From Actinoplanes derwentensis (GTDB taxonomy: Bacteria; Actinomycetota; Actinomycetes; Mycobacteriales; Micromonosporaceae), in NCBI RefSeq assembly GCF_900104725.1, contig NZ_LT629758.1:2542001-2606000 (forward strand): a stretch of DNA of 64,000 bases, written 5' to 3'. Positions 9,388 to 17,702 of this stretch are shown here, piece after piece; the stretch's first letter is position 1, and each line of letters begins with the position of its first letter. The notes beneath the pieces were generated by a model that saw nothing but the letters and a program-made list of their open reading frames with translations, had not been told where the DNA came from and ran no database searches. The position numbers and the translations under genes were made by a program.

Positions 9388-9412
9388 TAAATTATTAATG
9401 TAACCATTGACA
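9388..9412 (+). promoter_or_regulatory. candidate ROK operator plus -35 box of the mannanase gene
   Basis: TAAATTATTAATGTAA (9388-9403) is followed three bases later by TTGACA (9407-9412). It matches the box upstream of the mannoside operon in 14 of 16 positions and has the same order relative to the -35. The mannanase ribosome-binding site follows at 9453-9460. Confidence 0.65.
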
Positions 9413-9470
9413 CGCCTTCGGGTCTGCCCAAAGCTGGGCGTCACATTCCCCCGAAGGAGGACCCCCTCCC

Positions 9471-10445
9471 ATGAAGATCCCCCGGCTCCTGCTCGCCGGC
9501 ACTCTGCTGGCGACCACCGTCGCGGCCCCGGCACAGGCGTTCCCCGCCACCCCGAAACAGACCGTGCTCACCTACCTGCGGTCGATCACCGGCAAGAACA
9601 TCGTCAGTGGACAGCACAACAAGGAACCCGCTGCCAGCCCCGGCCAGTACACCCAGCAGGTCCGCGACATCACCGGTCAGTGGCCCGGTCTGTGGGGCGG
9701 CGACCTGATGTTCAACGCCGCCGACGTCGCCAACCGGCAGCGGGTCGTCGACCAGGCCAAGACCGAATGGGCCAACGGTTCCCTGGTGGCGCTGACCTGG
9801 CACGCCTGCTCCCCCACCGTCGGCGCCACCTGCGGCTTCGACGGCGGTGTCAAGACCACCATCAGCAACACCCAGTTCCAGCAGGTCGTCACCGGCGGCA
9901 CCGCGCTCAGCAACACCTGGCGCAGCCGGATGGCCGAGGTCGTGCCCTACCTGCGCCAGTTGAAGGACGCCGGTGTCCCGGTGCTCTGGCGCCCATTCCA
10001 CGAGATGAACGAGACCTGGAACTGGTGGGGCGGGCGGCCCGGCGTCAACGGCGGCGCGAAGATCTTCCAGCAGATGCGGGACTACTTCGACAGTCAGGGC
10101 CTGGACAACCTGATCTGGGTGTGGAACGTGCAGGACAACCCGAACGCCAACTGGTCGCAGTACTACCCCGGTGGCGACTACGCCGACGTGGTCTCCCTCG
10201 ACGTCTGGTACAAGAACCACCCGTCCAGCGGCGACTACCAGCAGATCCAGTCGATCGCCGCGGGTAAGCCCGTCGCGATCGCCGAGATGGGCAAGGTGCC
10301 GACCGCGGCCCTGCTGAACAACCAGCCGAACTGGACCTGGTTCATGATCTGGTCCGAGCAGTTGCGCGGCAGCAACACCAACGCGGAGATCCAGACCGCC
10401 TACTACCTGCCCCGCGTCTTCAACCAGGGCGAAGTCAGGTTCTAG
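9471..10445 (+). CDS. secreted endo-beta-1,4-mannanase, GH26 family
   Basis: The 324-residue protein has a Sec signal peptide (MKIPRLLLAGTLLATTVAAPAQA, cleavage near residue 23) and one GH26 catalytic domain. The acid/base motif is WRPFHEMNETWNWWG and the nucleophile motif is VAIAEMGK; SGQHNKEP near the N-terminus is also typical. It should cut mannan or galactomannan outside the cell, releasing oligomers for the importer of the divergent operon. The start is set by GAAGGAGG ten bases upstream of the ATG. There is no carbohydrate-binding module. A strong hairpin follows the stop. Confidence 0.94.
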   Translation: MKIPRLLLAGTLLATTVAAPAQAFPATPKQTVLTYLRSITGKNIVSGQHNKEPAASPGQYTQQVRDITGQWPGLWGGDLMFNAADVANRQRVVDQAKTEWANGSLVALTWHACSPTVGATCGFDGGVKTTISNTQFQQVVTGGTALSNTWRSRMAEVVPYLRQLKDAGVPVLWRPFHEMNETWNWWGGRPGVNGGAKIFQQMRDYFDSQGLDNLIWVWNVQDNPNANWSQYYPGGDYADVVSLDVWYKNHPSSGDYQQIQSIAAGKPVAIAEMGKVPTAALLNNQPNWTWFMIWSEQLRGSNTNAEIQTAYYLPRVFNQGEVRF

Positions 10446-10462
10446 CCGTTCTGGCCGAAGAC

Positions 10463-10507
10463 GGCGGTACGGGCGACCGGTCCGCGAGACCGGTCGCCCG
10501 TACCGCC
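10463..10507. terminator. perfect 20-bp hairpin, bidirectional terminator
   Basis: GGCGGTACGGGCGACCGGTC (10463-10482) pairs perfectly with 10488-10507 around the loop CGCGA. It lies between the stops of the mannanase gene (+) and the TetR remnant (-). There is no U tract, as is common in actinomycetes. Confidence 0.8.
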
Positions 10508-10515
10508 ACGAGCGG

Positions 10516-10935
10516 TCAAGCGCCCACGGATGGCGCGTACGCCCGCGCGACCAGCGTGCGCAGGACACCGCGGCGCCGGTCGTGGTCGGCCTCGGTGTCC
10601 GCCGAGGTCGCGGTGAAGGTGGTGCTCACCGGTGACCATGTCATGGACAGGGCGATCACCGTGACGAACACGTCGAACGGCTCGAAGCTGTCGTCGATGT
10701 GACCGGAGGCCTGCGCGGCCGCGATGTTGTCGAGTTTCTCCTGCTCGCGCGGCGGTGGGCCGGCGGTGAGCGGGCCGGCCGGGCGGCGTTCGAGGCGGCA
10801 CCAGGCGGCCAGGCGGATCAGCTCGGGGTGCGCGAGGTATTCGTCGTAGAGCCGGACCGCGTATCCGGGAAGATCGGTCCCGTCGACCGGGACGGCGTCC
10901 ACGATCGCGGTCAGCGCCGCGGTGAAGACCGTTCG
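10516..10935 (-). pseudogene. TetR family regulator, C-terminal remnant without HTH
   Basis: The minus-strand frame ending at 10516 encodes a recognisable TetR C-terminal ligand domain (TVFTAALTAIVDAVP, LYDEYLAHPELIRLAAWCRLER, FVTVIALSMTWSP). Upstream of about 10935 the similarity stops abruptly and the frame reads through antisense alcohol dehydrogenase sequence. The N-terminal HTH, normally about 50 residues, is absent, so this cannot be a working repressor. The break coincides with the 5' break of the divergent dehydrogenase remnant. Confidence 0.75.
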
Positions 10936-11237
10936 GCCGCCAAGGGTGCGGGCGCCAAGGAGCTGGGTGCGGACGAGGTCGTCGTCTCCACCGACGCCAC
11001 CGCGATGCAAGCGCAGGCCGGGCGGCTGGACTTCGTCCTGGACACGGCGTCGGCACCGCACGACCTGACCCCGTACCTGCGGGCGCTTCGGCTGGACGGG
11101 ACACTGTGCGCGCTCGGGGCGCTCGGCTCGATGAGCTTCGACCCGCTCGCGCCCCCGACGTCAACGAGGCGCTGGCCCGCTTGAAGCGCAACGACGTGCG
11201 CTACCGGTTCGTGCTGGACCTGTCCCGCACCACCTGA
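10936..11237 (+). pseudogene. zinc-type alcohol dehydrogenase remnant
   Basis: The plus strand encodes the Rossmann-domain middle of a YahK-like NAD(P)-dependent alcohol dehydrogenase (AKELGADEVVVSTDATAMQ, then FVLDTASAPHDLTPYLRALR and LDGTLCALGALG). After FDPLAP the frame shifts, with a deletion, into DVNEALARLKRNDVRYRFVL, the family's usual C-terminus, which ends at the TGA at 11235-11237. The catalytic zinc-binding N-terminal half is missing. It is divergent from the TetR remnant, an arrangement in which such regulators normally control the dehydrogenase; one deletion seems to have removed both starts and the promoter. Confidence 0.75.
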
Positions 11238-12287
11238 TCAGCGCGAATGACAGGGGTCACCGGCCGTCGACCGGGCGGCTGTTTCAGGTGGCGTACGCAG
11301 GTAGAGGTGTGCGGCGACGCCGGCGGGCAGCGTCAGCCAGAACGTGATGAGACGGTAGGCGAGGACGATGACCACCGCGGTCGCCGTGGTGGCACCGGCC
11401 GCGACCAGGCCGGCCAGCAGGCTCGCCTCGATCAGGCCGATGCCGCCCGGGGTCAGCGGCACCTGCCGGATCACCTGCATCGTCAGGTAGACGCCGGCCA
11501 GCCGCACCCAGCCGACCTGGGCCTCGAAGGTCGCCGCGACCGCCATCAGGCAGGCCAGGTCGAGCGCCCATTTCCCGGCCGCGAACGCCATCACCGCCGC
11601 CCACTCGCGGCCCCGCACCGCCCGGGCGGCGCCGACCGCCCGGCGGATCTCGTTGACGAGGCGGGTGGTGGCGGCCCAGCGGGTCAGCAGCTTCGCGGCG
11701 GCCCGCCGGAACCGCCATCCCGCGACGGCCAGCACGGCGGCGAGCAGCACGGCCGCCACGGCCTCGGTCCCGGCCGGCTCCCACTTCCCGGACGGCAGCG
11801 ATACGACGACGAGCGCACCCACCCCGTACAGCAGAACCAGTGACAACACCGAGATGACGCCGGACAGCAGCGTCACCACCGTCGCCACCGCGGCTGTCGC
11901 GCCGCGCCGCTGATAGTGCCGGAACGTGTACGCGGCGGCGACGGCTGCCCCCGCCGGTGCGACCATGCTGATCGCGCCGCCGCTGTAGGTGAGCGCGATC
12001 GCGTCCCGACGCCGAAGTTCAACGTCGAAAGCGCCGAGCAAGACCCGCTGCTGGTACGAGAAAGCCAACTGTGACGCGGTTCCGGTGCACACGGCCAGCG
12101 CTGCCCACCACGGGTTCATCAGGTTCGCGGCGTCCGAGAGCGACGACAGGTCCGGGAACTGCCGCCGTGCCAACTCGATCGCACCGGCCGTCAGCGCCAG
12201 CGCGGCGACCAGCTTCCACCAGGGCGGGCGGCGGCGAGGGGGTTGCGCTGTTGCTGACACGACTCCGACGATCTCCGATGAAGTCAA
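11238..12287 (-). CDS. YbhN/UPF0104 family integral membrane protein
   Basis: The 349-residue protein has about eight hydrophobic segments and the family motif VPLTPGGIGLIEASLLAGL near residue 290. This family is related to the lysylphosphatidylglycerol synthase membrane domain and the glycan flippase-like AglD. The exact substrate cannot be read. The outermost start is TTG at 12287; an in-frame GTG at 12260 is an alternative, and neither has a strong ribosome-binding site. The stop lies directly against the end of the dehydrogenase remnant on the other strand. Confidence 0.85.
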   Translation of the reverse strand: MTSSEIVGVVSATAQPPRRRPPWWKLVAALALTAGAIELARRQFPDLSSLSDAANLMNPWWAALAVCTGTASQLAFSYQQRVLLGAFDVELRRRDAIALTYSGGAISMVAPAGAAVAAAYTFRHYQRRGATAAVATVVTLLSGVISVLSLVLLYGVGALVVVSLPSGKWEPAGTEAVAAVLLAAVLAVAGWRFRRAAAKLLTRWAATTRLVNEIRRAVGAARAVRGREWAAVMAFAAGKWALDLACLMAVAATFEAQVGWVRLAGVYLTMQVIRQVPLTPGGIGLIEASLLAGLVAAGATTATAVVIVLAYRLITFWLTLPAGVAAHLYLRTPPETAARSTAGDPCHSR

Positions 12288-12443
12288 GCTTGTCGTCGTC
12301 CAGGTGCGGCATCCCGACTACCGCAACCGTGGTACCAGCGGGAGGGTGGAAGATTCACCTGATCGTCGCGGCCCGTTCGATGGCGGCTCAAGGGCGGATA
12401 CCCTCCAGAGAGGATGGCTGTCGACTCCCTCGGAAGGACTCTG

Positions 12444-13658
12444 ATGACCGTCACCGACATCCTCTCCCCCGAATGCCTCGCCGACCCGGCCGGAGTCTGG
12501 GAGGCGCTGCGCGAGACCGAGCCGCTCGCCTTCCACGAGGGTATGAACGCGTACGTGATCAGCCGCTACGCCGACGTCGAACGGGCCTTCAAGGATCCGG
12601 TCTTCACCAGTGACAACTACAGCTGGCAGTTGGAACCCGTACACGGCCGCACGATCCTGCAGATGGACGGGCGGGAACATGCGATCCACCGGCGGCTGGT
12701 CACCCCGGCTTTCCGGGGCGATCAGCTGACCAGCCGGTTCGTGCCGGTGATGCGCCGCAACGCCACCGAACTGCTGGACGCGTTCCGGCACGACGGCGAG
12801 GTCGACCTGGTCGACGCGTTCACCACCCGGTACCCGATCAACGTGATCGTCGACATGCTCGGCCTGCCGAAATCCGATCACGGCCTGTTCCACGGCTGGT
12901 ACACGGCGTTGATGGGGTTCCTGGCCAACCTGACCCAGGACCCCGAAGTGGCCGCGGCCGGGTTGCGGGCCCGCGACGAACTGGCGGACTATCTGCTGCC
13001 CCGGATCGCCGCACGTGTCGCCGACCCGGGTGACGACCTGATGTCGGTGCTGTGCACCGCCGAGATCGACGGCAACCGGATGACCGCGGCGCAGGTCAAG
13101 GCGTTCGTCAGCCTGCTCCTGCTCGCCGGCGGCGAGACCACCGACAAGGCGCTCGCGAACATGATGCTCAACCTGATCCGCAACCCGGACCAGATGGCCA
13201 AGGTCCGCGCCGACCGCACCCTGATCGGTCACGCGCTGGCCGAGACGTTGCGGCACTCACCACCCGTCCAGCTGATCATGCGGCAACCCTCCGCCGACGT
13301 GGAACTCTCCGGCGGAACCGTGCCCGCCGGATCCACCGTGATCTGCCTGATCGCCGCCGCCAACCGCGACCCCCGCCACTACACCGATCCGGACCGTTTC
13401 GACGTGACCCGCCCCGACCTGGACTTCGCCAAGGCTTACACGGCCGCCGCCAACCACACCGGTTTCGCCCTCGGCCGGCACTTCTGCGTCGGCGCGATGC
13501 TGGCCAGGACCGAGGTGGAGGTGGCCGCGAACACCCTGCTCGACGCCATGCACGACATCGAACTGTCCGACCCGCCGGTCCCGCAGGGCCTGTTCACCCG
13601 AGCCCCGACGTCGATGCGCCTGCGCTTCCGCCCGGGAAAGGCCGTCGATGTACGGTGA
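12444..13658 (+). CDS. cytochrome P450
   Basis: The 404-residue soluble bacterial P450 has the I-helix motif LAGGETTDKA near residue 230, the ExxR pair in ETLRHSP near 267, and the haem loop FALGRHFCVGAMLAR with the cysteine ligand near residue 348. The I-helix Gly-Glu-Thr-Thr variant retains the oxygen-activating threonine. The ATG at 12444 has AAGGA seven bases upstream and is preferred to the ATG at 12414. The peptidase gene follows after three bases, so the two are co-transcribed. No ferredoxin or reductase gene is adjacent, and the substrate is unknown. Confidence 0.92.
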   Translation: MTVTDILSPECLADPAGVWEALRETEPLAFHEGMNAYVISRYADVERAFKDPVFTSDNYSWQLEPVHGRTILQMDGREHAIHRRLVTPAFRGDQLTSRFVPVMRRNATELLDAFRHDGEVDLVDAFTTRYPINVIVDMLGLPKSDHGLFHGWYTALMGFLANLTQDPEVAAAGLRARDELADYLLPRIAARVADPGDDLMSVLCTAEIDGNRMTAAQVKAFVSLLLLAGGETTDKALANMMLNLIRNPDQMAKVRADRTLIGHALAETLRHSPPVQLIMRQPSADVELSGGTVPAGSTVICLIAAANRDPRHYTDPDRFDVTRPDLDFAKAYTAAANHTGFALGRHFCVGAMLARTEVEVAANTLLDAMHDIELSDPPVPQGLFTRAPTSMRLRFRPGKAVDVR

Positions 13659-13661
13659 GTC

Positions 13662-14714
13662 ATGTTCGGAGCGGCTGAGCCACGTCTTCCCACCCTGGAT
13701 CCCGAGCAGATCGGCCGGGTCCGGGAACTGCGCGCAGCGATCGACGACGTCGCGCTGGCCCGGGAGCTGAAGGACCTCCCCGCGCCCCGGGTGCGGGTGC
13801 TGACTCCGGCGAGCTGTGCCGCCTTCGACACCGACTTGCGGGAACGGTTCACCCGGGCGGGCTGGGCGGCCCGGCTCGACGAATTCCGTGCGCCGGGCGC
13901 GCCTCAGTGGGGTCCCAGCGGCCAGTACGGGGACGTACTTACGGATGTGGATCTCGACGGGGTCAACGTGGTCGCCGTCAAGGAGGGCGAGAGTGCCGAG
14001 ATGGTGCTGGTTCTCGCCCACCACGACACGGTTCCGGGCACCGGCGGCGCCGACGACAACGGCACCGGGCTCATCGGCCTGCTCGAACTCGCCCGGCTCC
14101 TGGGCGCGGCGGAGTTCCGGCGCACGGTCCTGCTCGTCGCGGTCGACCACGAGGAACTCGGTTTCCACGGTGCCCGTCACCTCGTGCGACAGTTACAAGC
14201 CGGCGGGCGTACGGTGGTCGGCGCCTACGTCTTCGAAATGCTCGGCTTCGCCAGCACCCTACCGGGCAGCCAGCACCTGCCGTCTGGGCTGAACCTGCTC
14301 TATCCCGGGCAGGTGCGCCGGATCCGGCGCAACATGCAGCGGGCGGATTTCAGTGCCGTCCTCTACCGGCAGTCCGGTCGCACCATGGCGGCGCTGTTCG
14401 CGGCGGCCCTGACCACCCTGACCGGCCCGGCCGGCGTAGTGCTGCTCCGGGCGCCCACCGACCTGCCGGTGCTCGGCCCGGTACTCGGGCGCCTGGTGCC
14501 GTTCACCCAGCACTTCGCCCGCAGCGACCACCTCCCGTTCTGGGATGCCGGCCTGCCCGCGGTCCAGATCACCGACACGGCCAACTTCCGTAACCCGCAC
14601 TACCACCAGCCCGGCGACCTACCGGACACGGTGGACATGAGCCGGGTCGCCGACGTCACCGCGGCCACCGCTTTCGCCGTGGAGACCCTGGCCCAGCGCC
14701 TCCCTCCGGACTGA
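13662..14714 (+). CDS. M28 family zinc metallopeptidase
   Basis: The 350-residue protein carries the M28 metal ligands in order: AHHDT (His120-Asp122), GADDNGTG (Asp near 132), DHEELG (Glu164/165) and the C-terminal His in NPHYHQPGDLPDTVD. Family members are aminopeptidases or cyclise or trim small peptides and amides. There is no signal peptide, so it is likely cytoplasmic. It starts three bases after the P450 stop and is probably translationally coupled, which hints at a small-molecule or peptide-modifying pair, though no other biosynthetic gene is visible. Confidence 0.88.
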   Translation: MFGAAEPRLPTLDPEQIGRVRELRAAIDDVALARELKDLPAPRVRVLTPASCAAFDTDLRERFTRAGWAARLDEFRAPGAPQWGPSGQYGDVLTDVDLDGVNVVAVKEGESAEMVLVLAHHDTVPGTGGADDNGTGLIGLLELARLLGAAEFRRTVLLVAVDHEELGFHGARHLVRQLQAGGRTVVGAYVFEMLGFASTLPGSQHLPSGLNLLYPGQVRRIRRNMQRADFSAVLYRQSGRTMAALFAAALTTLTGPAGVVLLRAPTDLPVLGPVLGRLVPFTQHFARSDHLPFWDAGLPAVQITDTANFRNPHYHQPGDLPDTVDMSRVADVTAATAFAVETLAQRLPPD

Positions 14715-14825
14715 GCCCGCCGGACGACGGCACCTCCACGTGGCCGATCGAGATCGGCCCCGACCCGGAACCGGTCAGCCGGAGAGGTGGTCCCGCATCA
14801 GGCATCGACGATATACGTTCGGTTT

Positions 14826-15524
14826 GTGGCACCTCACACACAGCAATCAACCAATGGCGGCCTCCGTGTCTTCATCTCGGCAGGCGACTGGACGGACCTG
14901 GAAACCTCCGGAACTCGGCAGGTGTTCCACCCGGGTAGTCAGCTGTGCCGCCAGGGCGACATCGGTGACTACGTCTATGTTCTGCTGGCCGGGGCCGTCA
15001 AGGTGGTCCGGAGCGAACCCGCGGGCGGCCGGGCGGTTCTGACCGTCAGGTCCGCGGGCGACGTGATCGGTGACATCGCGGCAATCGACGGTGGCCGGCG
15101 GTCGGCGTCGGCGTCGGCGTCGGTGTCGGTGTCGGTGTCGGCACTGACTGTCCTGACCTGTCGCCTGCTGCACGGGCCCGATTTCCGGCGCTTCGCGGAA
15201 CGGCGGGAGGTGGCCCTCGGTTTCGCCCGTTACGCCTACCGGCGACTGAGGAAGTCCGACAGCCAGCGCACCGAGCTGGCCGTCCTGCCCGTTCTGGAAC
15301 GAGTGGCGCGGGCACTGGTCCGTCTCTATGACGCGGCGGCGAGCGAGCCTGGCCGGAACACCATCGCCCTGCCGCAGCAGGATCTCGCGGACCTGGTCGG
15401 CGCCTCGCGCAACGCCGTCGTTCTTGCTCTGGGCGTGTTGAGGGTCGAGCGGCTCATCGAAACGGGCCGCCGATGTATCACCATCCTGGACGTTCCGGAA
15501 CTCCGTCGTCGCGCCGACGGGTGA
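14826..15524 (+). CDS. Crp/Fnr family regulator with Ser-Ala/Ser-Val repeat insert
   Basis: The product (232 residues from this start) has an N-terminal cyclic-nucleotide-binding fold (FHPGSQLCRQGDIGDYVYVLLAGAVKVV) and a C-terminal winged helix (LPQQDLADLVGASRNAVVLALGVLRVERLIET). A run of alternating Ser-Ala and Ser-Val residues, encoded by seven 6-bp repeats, sits in the cNMP fold after GDVIGDIAAIDGGRRS. GTG 14826 is preceded by TATACG at 14812, suggesting a leaderless transcript; GTG 14787 is an in-frame alternative but its GGAGAG directly abuts it. The gene lies about 100 bp before the cyclase gene, so it could sense that enzyme's product; this is inferred. Confidence 0.85.
   Translation: MAPHTQQSTNGGLRVFISAGDWTDLETSGTRQVFHPGSQLCRQGDIGDYVYVLLAGAVKVVRSEPAGGRAVLTVRSAGDVIGDIAAIDGGRRSASASASVSVSVSALTVLTCRLLHGPDFRRFAERREVALGFARYAYRRLRKSDSQRTELAVLPVLERVARALVRLYDAAASEPGRNTIALPQQDLADLVGASRNAVVLALGVLRVERLIETGRRCITILDVPELRRRADG
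15101..15142 (+). repeat. hexanucleotide repeat, 7 copies of GTCGGY, inside the Crp/Fnr gene
   Basis: GTCGGC occurs three times, GTCGGT three times, then GTCGGC once, with no gap. Copy-number change would keep the frame and alter the length of the Ser-Ala/Ser-Val run by two residues per unit. Confidence 0.9.
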
Positions 15525-15626
15525 ATGTTCCGTCACGTGTCGAGCGCCCAATGGTGGGCTGAGCGCGGGCCCCACGGCCGTCACGATGAGCTGGTCAACC
15601 AGTCACCGCTGGAAAGGCCCAGGTCG

Positions 15627-16493
15627 ATGACGTCGAGCCATGTTCCATCCCGTCCACTGCCGCCGTATCGAGCGATTCTCGCCATGGACGCCAAGGACTT
15701 CACCAAGCTTCCCGGCAGCGTCCACGAGGAGACGTCCGCCGCCATCAAGACAGTCGTCGGCAACGCGATGCGCGATGCCGGGCTTGAGGAGGATTGGTCC
15801 GCCCCGTACTTCTTCGGTGACACGGGCGACGGGTTCGCCGCCGGGCTGCCGACGCGCATCCTGCCGTCCCTCATCGACCCGTTCCCGATGCTGCTCCAGG
15901 AGAGGCTTGCGAAGTTTCGCGACGACCGCCCCGGCGAGGAGCCACTGCGGCTTCGGGTCAGCCTGCACGTCGGTCCCCTGCCGGTCGATCCGGCGGCGTC
16001 GTCGAGCACCGGCAACGGGACGGCTCGTAACGACACCCACCGGTTGCTCGACGCGGATGTGATCAAGGGGGCTCTGCGGGATGTCAGCCCGGAGATCGCA
16101 CTGGTCGCGATGATCATCTCGGATCGGGTCTACGACGATGTGGTCCGCGGGCGATACGCCGGCCTGCATCCCGACCACTTCGTCCCGGTGACGGCCCGGG
16201 TCACGGGCAAGACCCTCGATCAGTTCTCAGTGCCCTGTCGGCGCTGTTCGCCCTGGTACCGCGTCACCAGGAGAACGCAACCGAGTCACTGCACCACTAC
16301 CGTCAGGTGGCCCGGCGCTTCGGCACCGACCGGGAGGGATTCGTCGCCGCCTGGCTCGCGGCGGCGGTTGATCATGAGGCCACCGAGCGGGCGGTCGCCA
16401 CGCAGATCTGGGCGGCGAACCTCATCGCGAACCGCAAGTTCACCCGGGTCAGGTGGTCGATCCGTCTACTCGTGGCCGGTATCGCCGTCCTGA
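15627..16493 (+). CDS. class III nucleotide cyclase-like protein (Pycsar PycC type), C-terminus altered
   Basis: From ATG 15627 (GGAAAGG about ten bases upstream) the product reads as a class III cyclase domain: AILAMDAKDFT with metal ligand Asp21, FFGDTGDGFAAGLP with Asp65 or Asp68, RVSLHVGPLP, THRLLDADVIKGAL, and ISDRVYDDVVRGRYAGL. These match the cyclases of Pycsar antiphage systems, which make cCMP or cUMP to trigger a membrane effector. After about residue 195 (VTGKTLDQ) the frame is out of phase with the effector-like sequence beneath it, so the last 90 residues are probably spurious. The upstream gene is a Crp/Fnr protein. Confidence 0.7.
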   Translation: MTSSHVPSRPLPPYRAILAMDAKDFTKLPGSVHEETSAAIKTVVGNAMRDAGLEEDWSAPYFFGDTGDGFAAGLPTRILPSLIDPFPMLLQERLAKFRDDRPGEEPLRLRVSLHVGPLPVDPAASSSTGNGTARNDTHRLLDADVIKGALRDVSPEIALVAMIISDRVYDDVVRGRYAGLHPDHFVPVTARVTGKTLDQFSVPCRRCSPWYRVTRRTQPSHCTTTVRWPGASAPTGRDSSPPGSRRRLIMRPPSGRSPRRSGRRTSSRTASSPGSGGRSVYSWPVSPS

Positions 16494-16513
16494 CGCTAAC
16501 CGTCCTTTCCTGA
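16216..16513 (+). pseudogene. Pycsar-type transmembrane effector, 3' fragment
   Basis: In the frame ending at 16513 the translation from about 16216 reads SVLSALSALFALVPRHQ, then HHYRQVARRFGTDREGFVAAW, then ATQIWAANLIANRKFTRVRW, then a final membrane helix RLLVAGIAVLTLTVLS. This matches the second half of Pycsar effectors (DUF5706-like): the end of TM2, a cytoplasmic helical part with the NxxIxxRKF/RxxRW element, and the last TM. The N-terminal 60-70 residues, including TM1, are missing, and no start codon with a ribosome-binding site is present. The simplest reading is a deletion joining the cyclase 3' end to the effector middle. Confidence 0.6.
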
Positions 16514-16712
16514 GGCGGCGATGCCCCGATGCCGACCTGCCAGAATTGTCGATCCAGTTGGGATGAAAATGATGCCAGCCGCTGCAGAACAGTCTCCGAT
16601 CCCAGTCGCCGGGAACTGCCGGTGACACCGGAGGACGGACACGATCATGACGTTGTCGCTGTCTGCATCAGCGGCGACAGCGAAGCGGAAGTGTTCCATC
16701 GAGCGGCTCAGT

Positions 16713-17702
16713 GAACTGATCTCAGCAAGGAATTGAAGCCGATTCGGGATGACACGGGTGAATAGGTAGTTTCGGACGGTCCTCGAAAAAGACGTGGAGC
16801 CATCGATAGACAGGTCTTGCGACAGATCCACGTCTTCGAGAGGGCTCCACGTGCTGGCTTATCGTGCCATGGTCGACGTCCCGAGGGAACTGGTGCAGTA
16901 CGTGGCGCGGTTGCTCCATGCCGAGCGCCGCGCCCGTGGCACGCGGAAGAAGACACGTGCGCTGACCTGCTTCTACCAGGCGTTACTCGTACTCGTCTGG
17001 TTCCGTAAGCAGGAAGACCTGACACTGCTGGGCGCCGGTTTCGGGGTCTCCCGGGCGACCGCGTACCGCTACCGCGACGAGGGCATCGCGGTGCTCGCCG
17101 CCCAGGCACAGGACCTGCACACCGCTCTGAAGCGGGTCGCCGCCGACGGCTGGTCGTACGTCATCCTCGACGGCAAACTGTTCGACTGCGACCGGCTGAC
17201 CGAGACCACCCTGTCGGTCAAGGGAAAGACGATCGACGCCTGGTTCTCCGGAAAGCACCGCGACTTCGGCGCGAACATTCAGGCGATCATGCGCCCGGAC
17301 GGACTGCCGATCTGGACATCGGCGGCGATGCCGGGGCATCTGCACGACACCAGCTGCGCCCGCGACCTCGGCGTCACCGCCGCCCTGAACTGGTCCGCCG
17401 CCGAACTCGACCTGCCGGCCTTGGCCGACTCCGGCTACGAAAGCACTGGTCAGGGCATCAAAACCCCAATCAAGCAACCGGCCGACGGTAAACCCCTCGC
17501 CGTCGACAACCGCGCCTACAACCGGCTCCTACGCGGTCTGCGCTGGCAGGGCGAACGCGGCTTCGCGATCCTCGTCGGACGCTGGAAAGCCCTGCGCCGC
17601 ACCACGATAAGCCCACGCCGCACCGGCGATGTCGTCGCCGCCGCGCTGCACCTGACCCATTTCGAATACAAATACCTAACCGGATCTTGCTGAGATCAGT
17701 TC
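16713..17702 (+). mobile_element. complete IS5-family insertion sequence, 990 bp
   Basis: Terminal inverted repeats GAACTGATCTCAGCAAG (16713-16729) and its exact complement (17686-17702) bound one transposase gene. The element is flanked by direct repeats AGT at 16710-16712 and 17703-17705. A 3-bp ANN duplication fits the ISL2 group of IS5. The perfect 17-bp repeats, perfect duplication and intact gene suggest recent insertion. Confidence 0.9.
16851..17693 (+). CDS. IS5-family transposase
   Basis: The 280-residue protein has an N-terminal helix-turn-helix (LLGAGFGVSRATAYRYRDEG, residues about 60-80) and a DDE_4-type catalytic domain: VILDGKLFDCDRL supplies the first Asp and LADSGYESTGQGIKTP the second acidic region. 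GTG 16851 has GAGAGGG about six bases upstream. The stop codon lies inside the right terminal repeat. It appears intact. Confidence 0.9.
   Translation: MLAYRAMVDVPRELVQYVARLLHAERRARGTRKKTRALTCFYQALLVLVWFRKQEDLTLLGAGFGVSRATAYRYRDEGIAVLAAQAQDLHTALKRVAADGWSYVILDGKLFDCDRLTETTLSVKGKTIDAWFSGKHRDFGANIQAIMRPDGLPIWTSAAMPGHLHDTSCARDLGVTAALNWSAAELDLPALADSGYESTGQGIKTPIKQPADGKPLAVDNRAYNRLLRGLRWQGERGFAILVGRWKALRRTTISPRRTGDVVAAALHLTHFEYKYLTGSC

Noticed and set aside
14742-14759. GGCCGATC/GATCGGCC inverted repeat after the M28 gene as a terminator
   Set aside because: The loop is only two bases and the stem eight, with no U tract; too weak to list.
15101-15142. Short direct repeats as a possible CRISPR or origin iteron
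   Set aside because: They are contiguous 6-bp units inside a coding frame.
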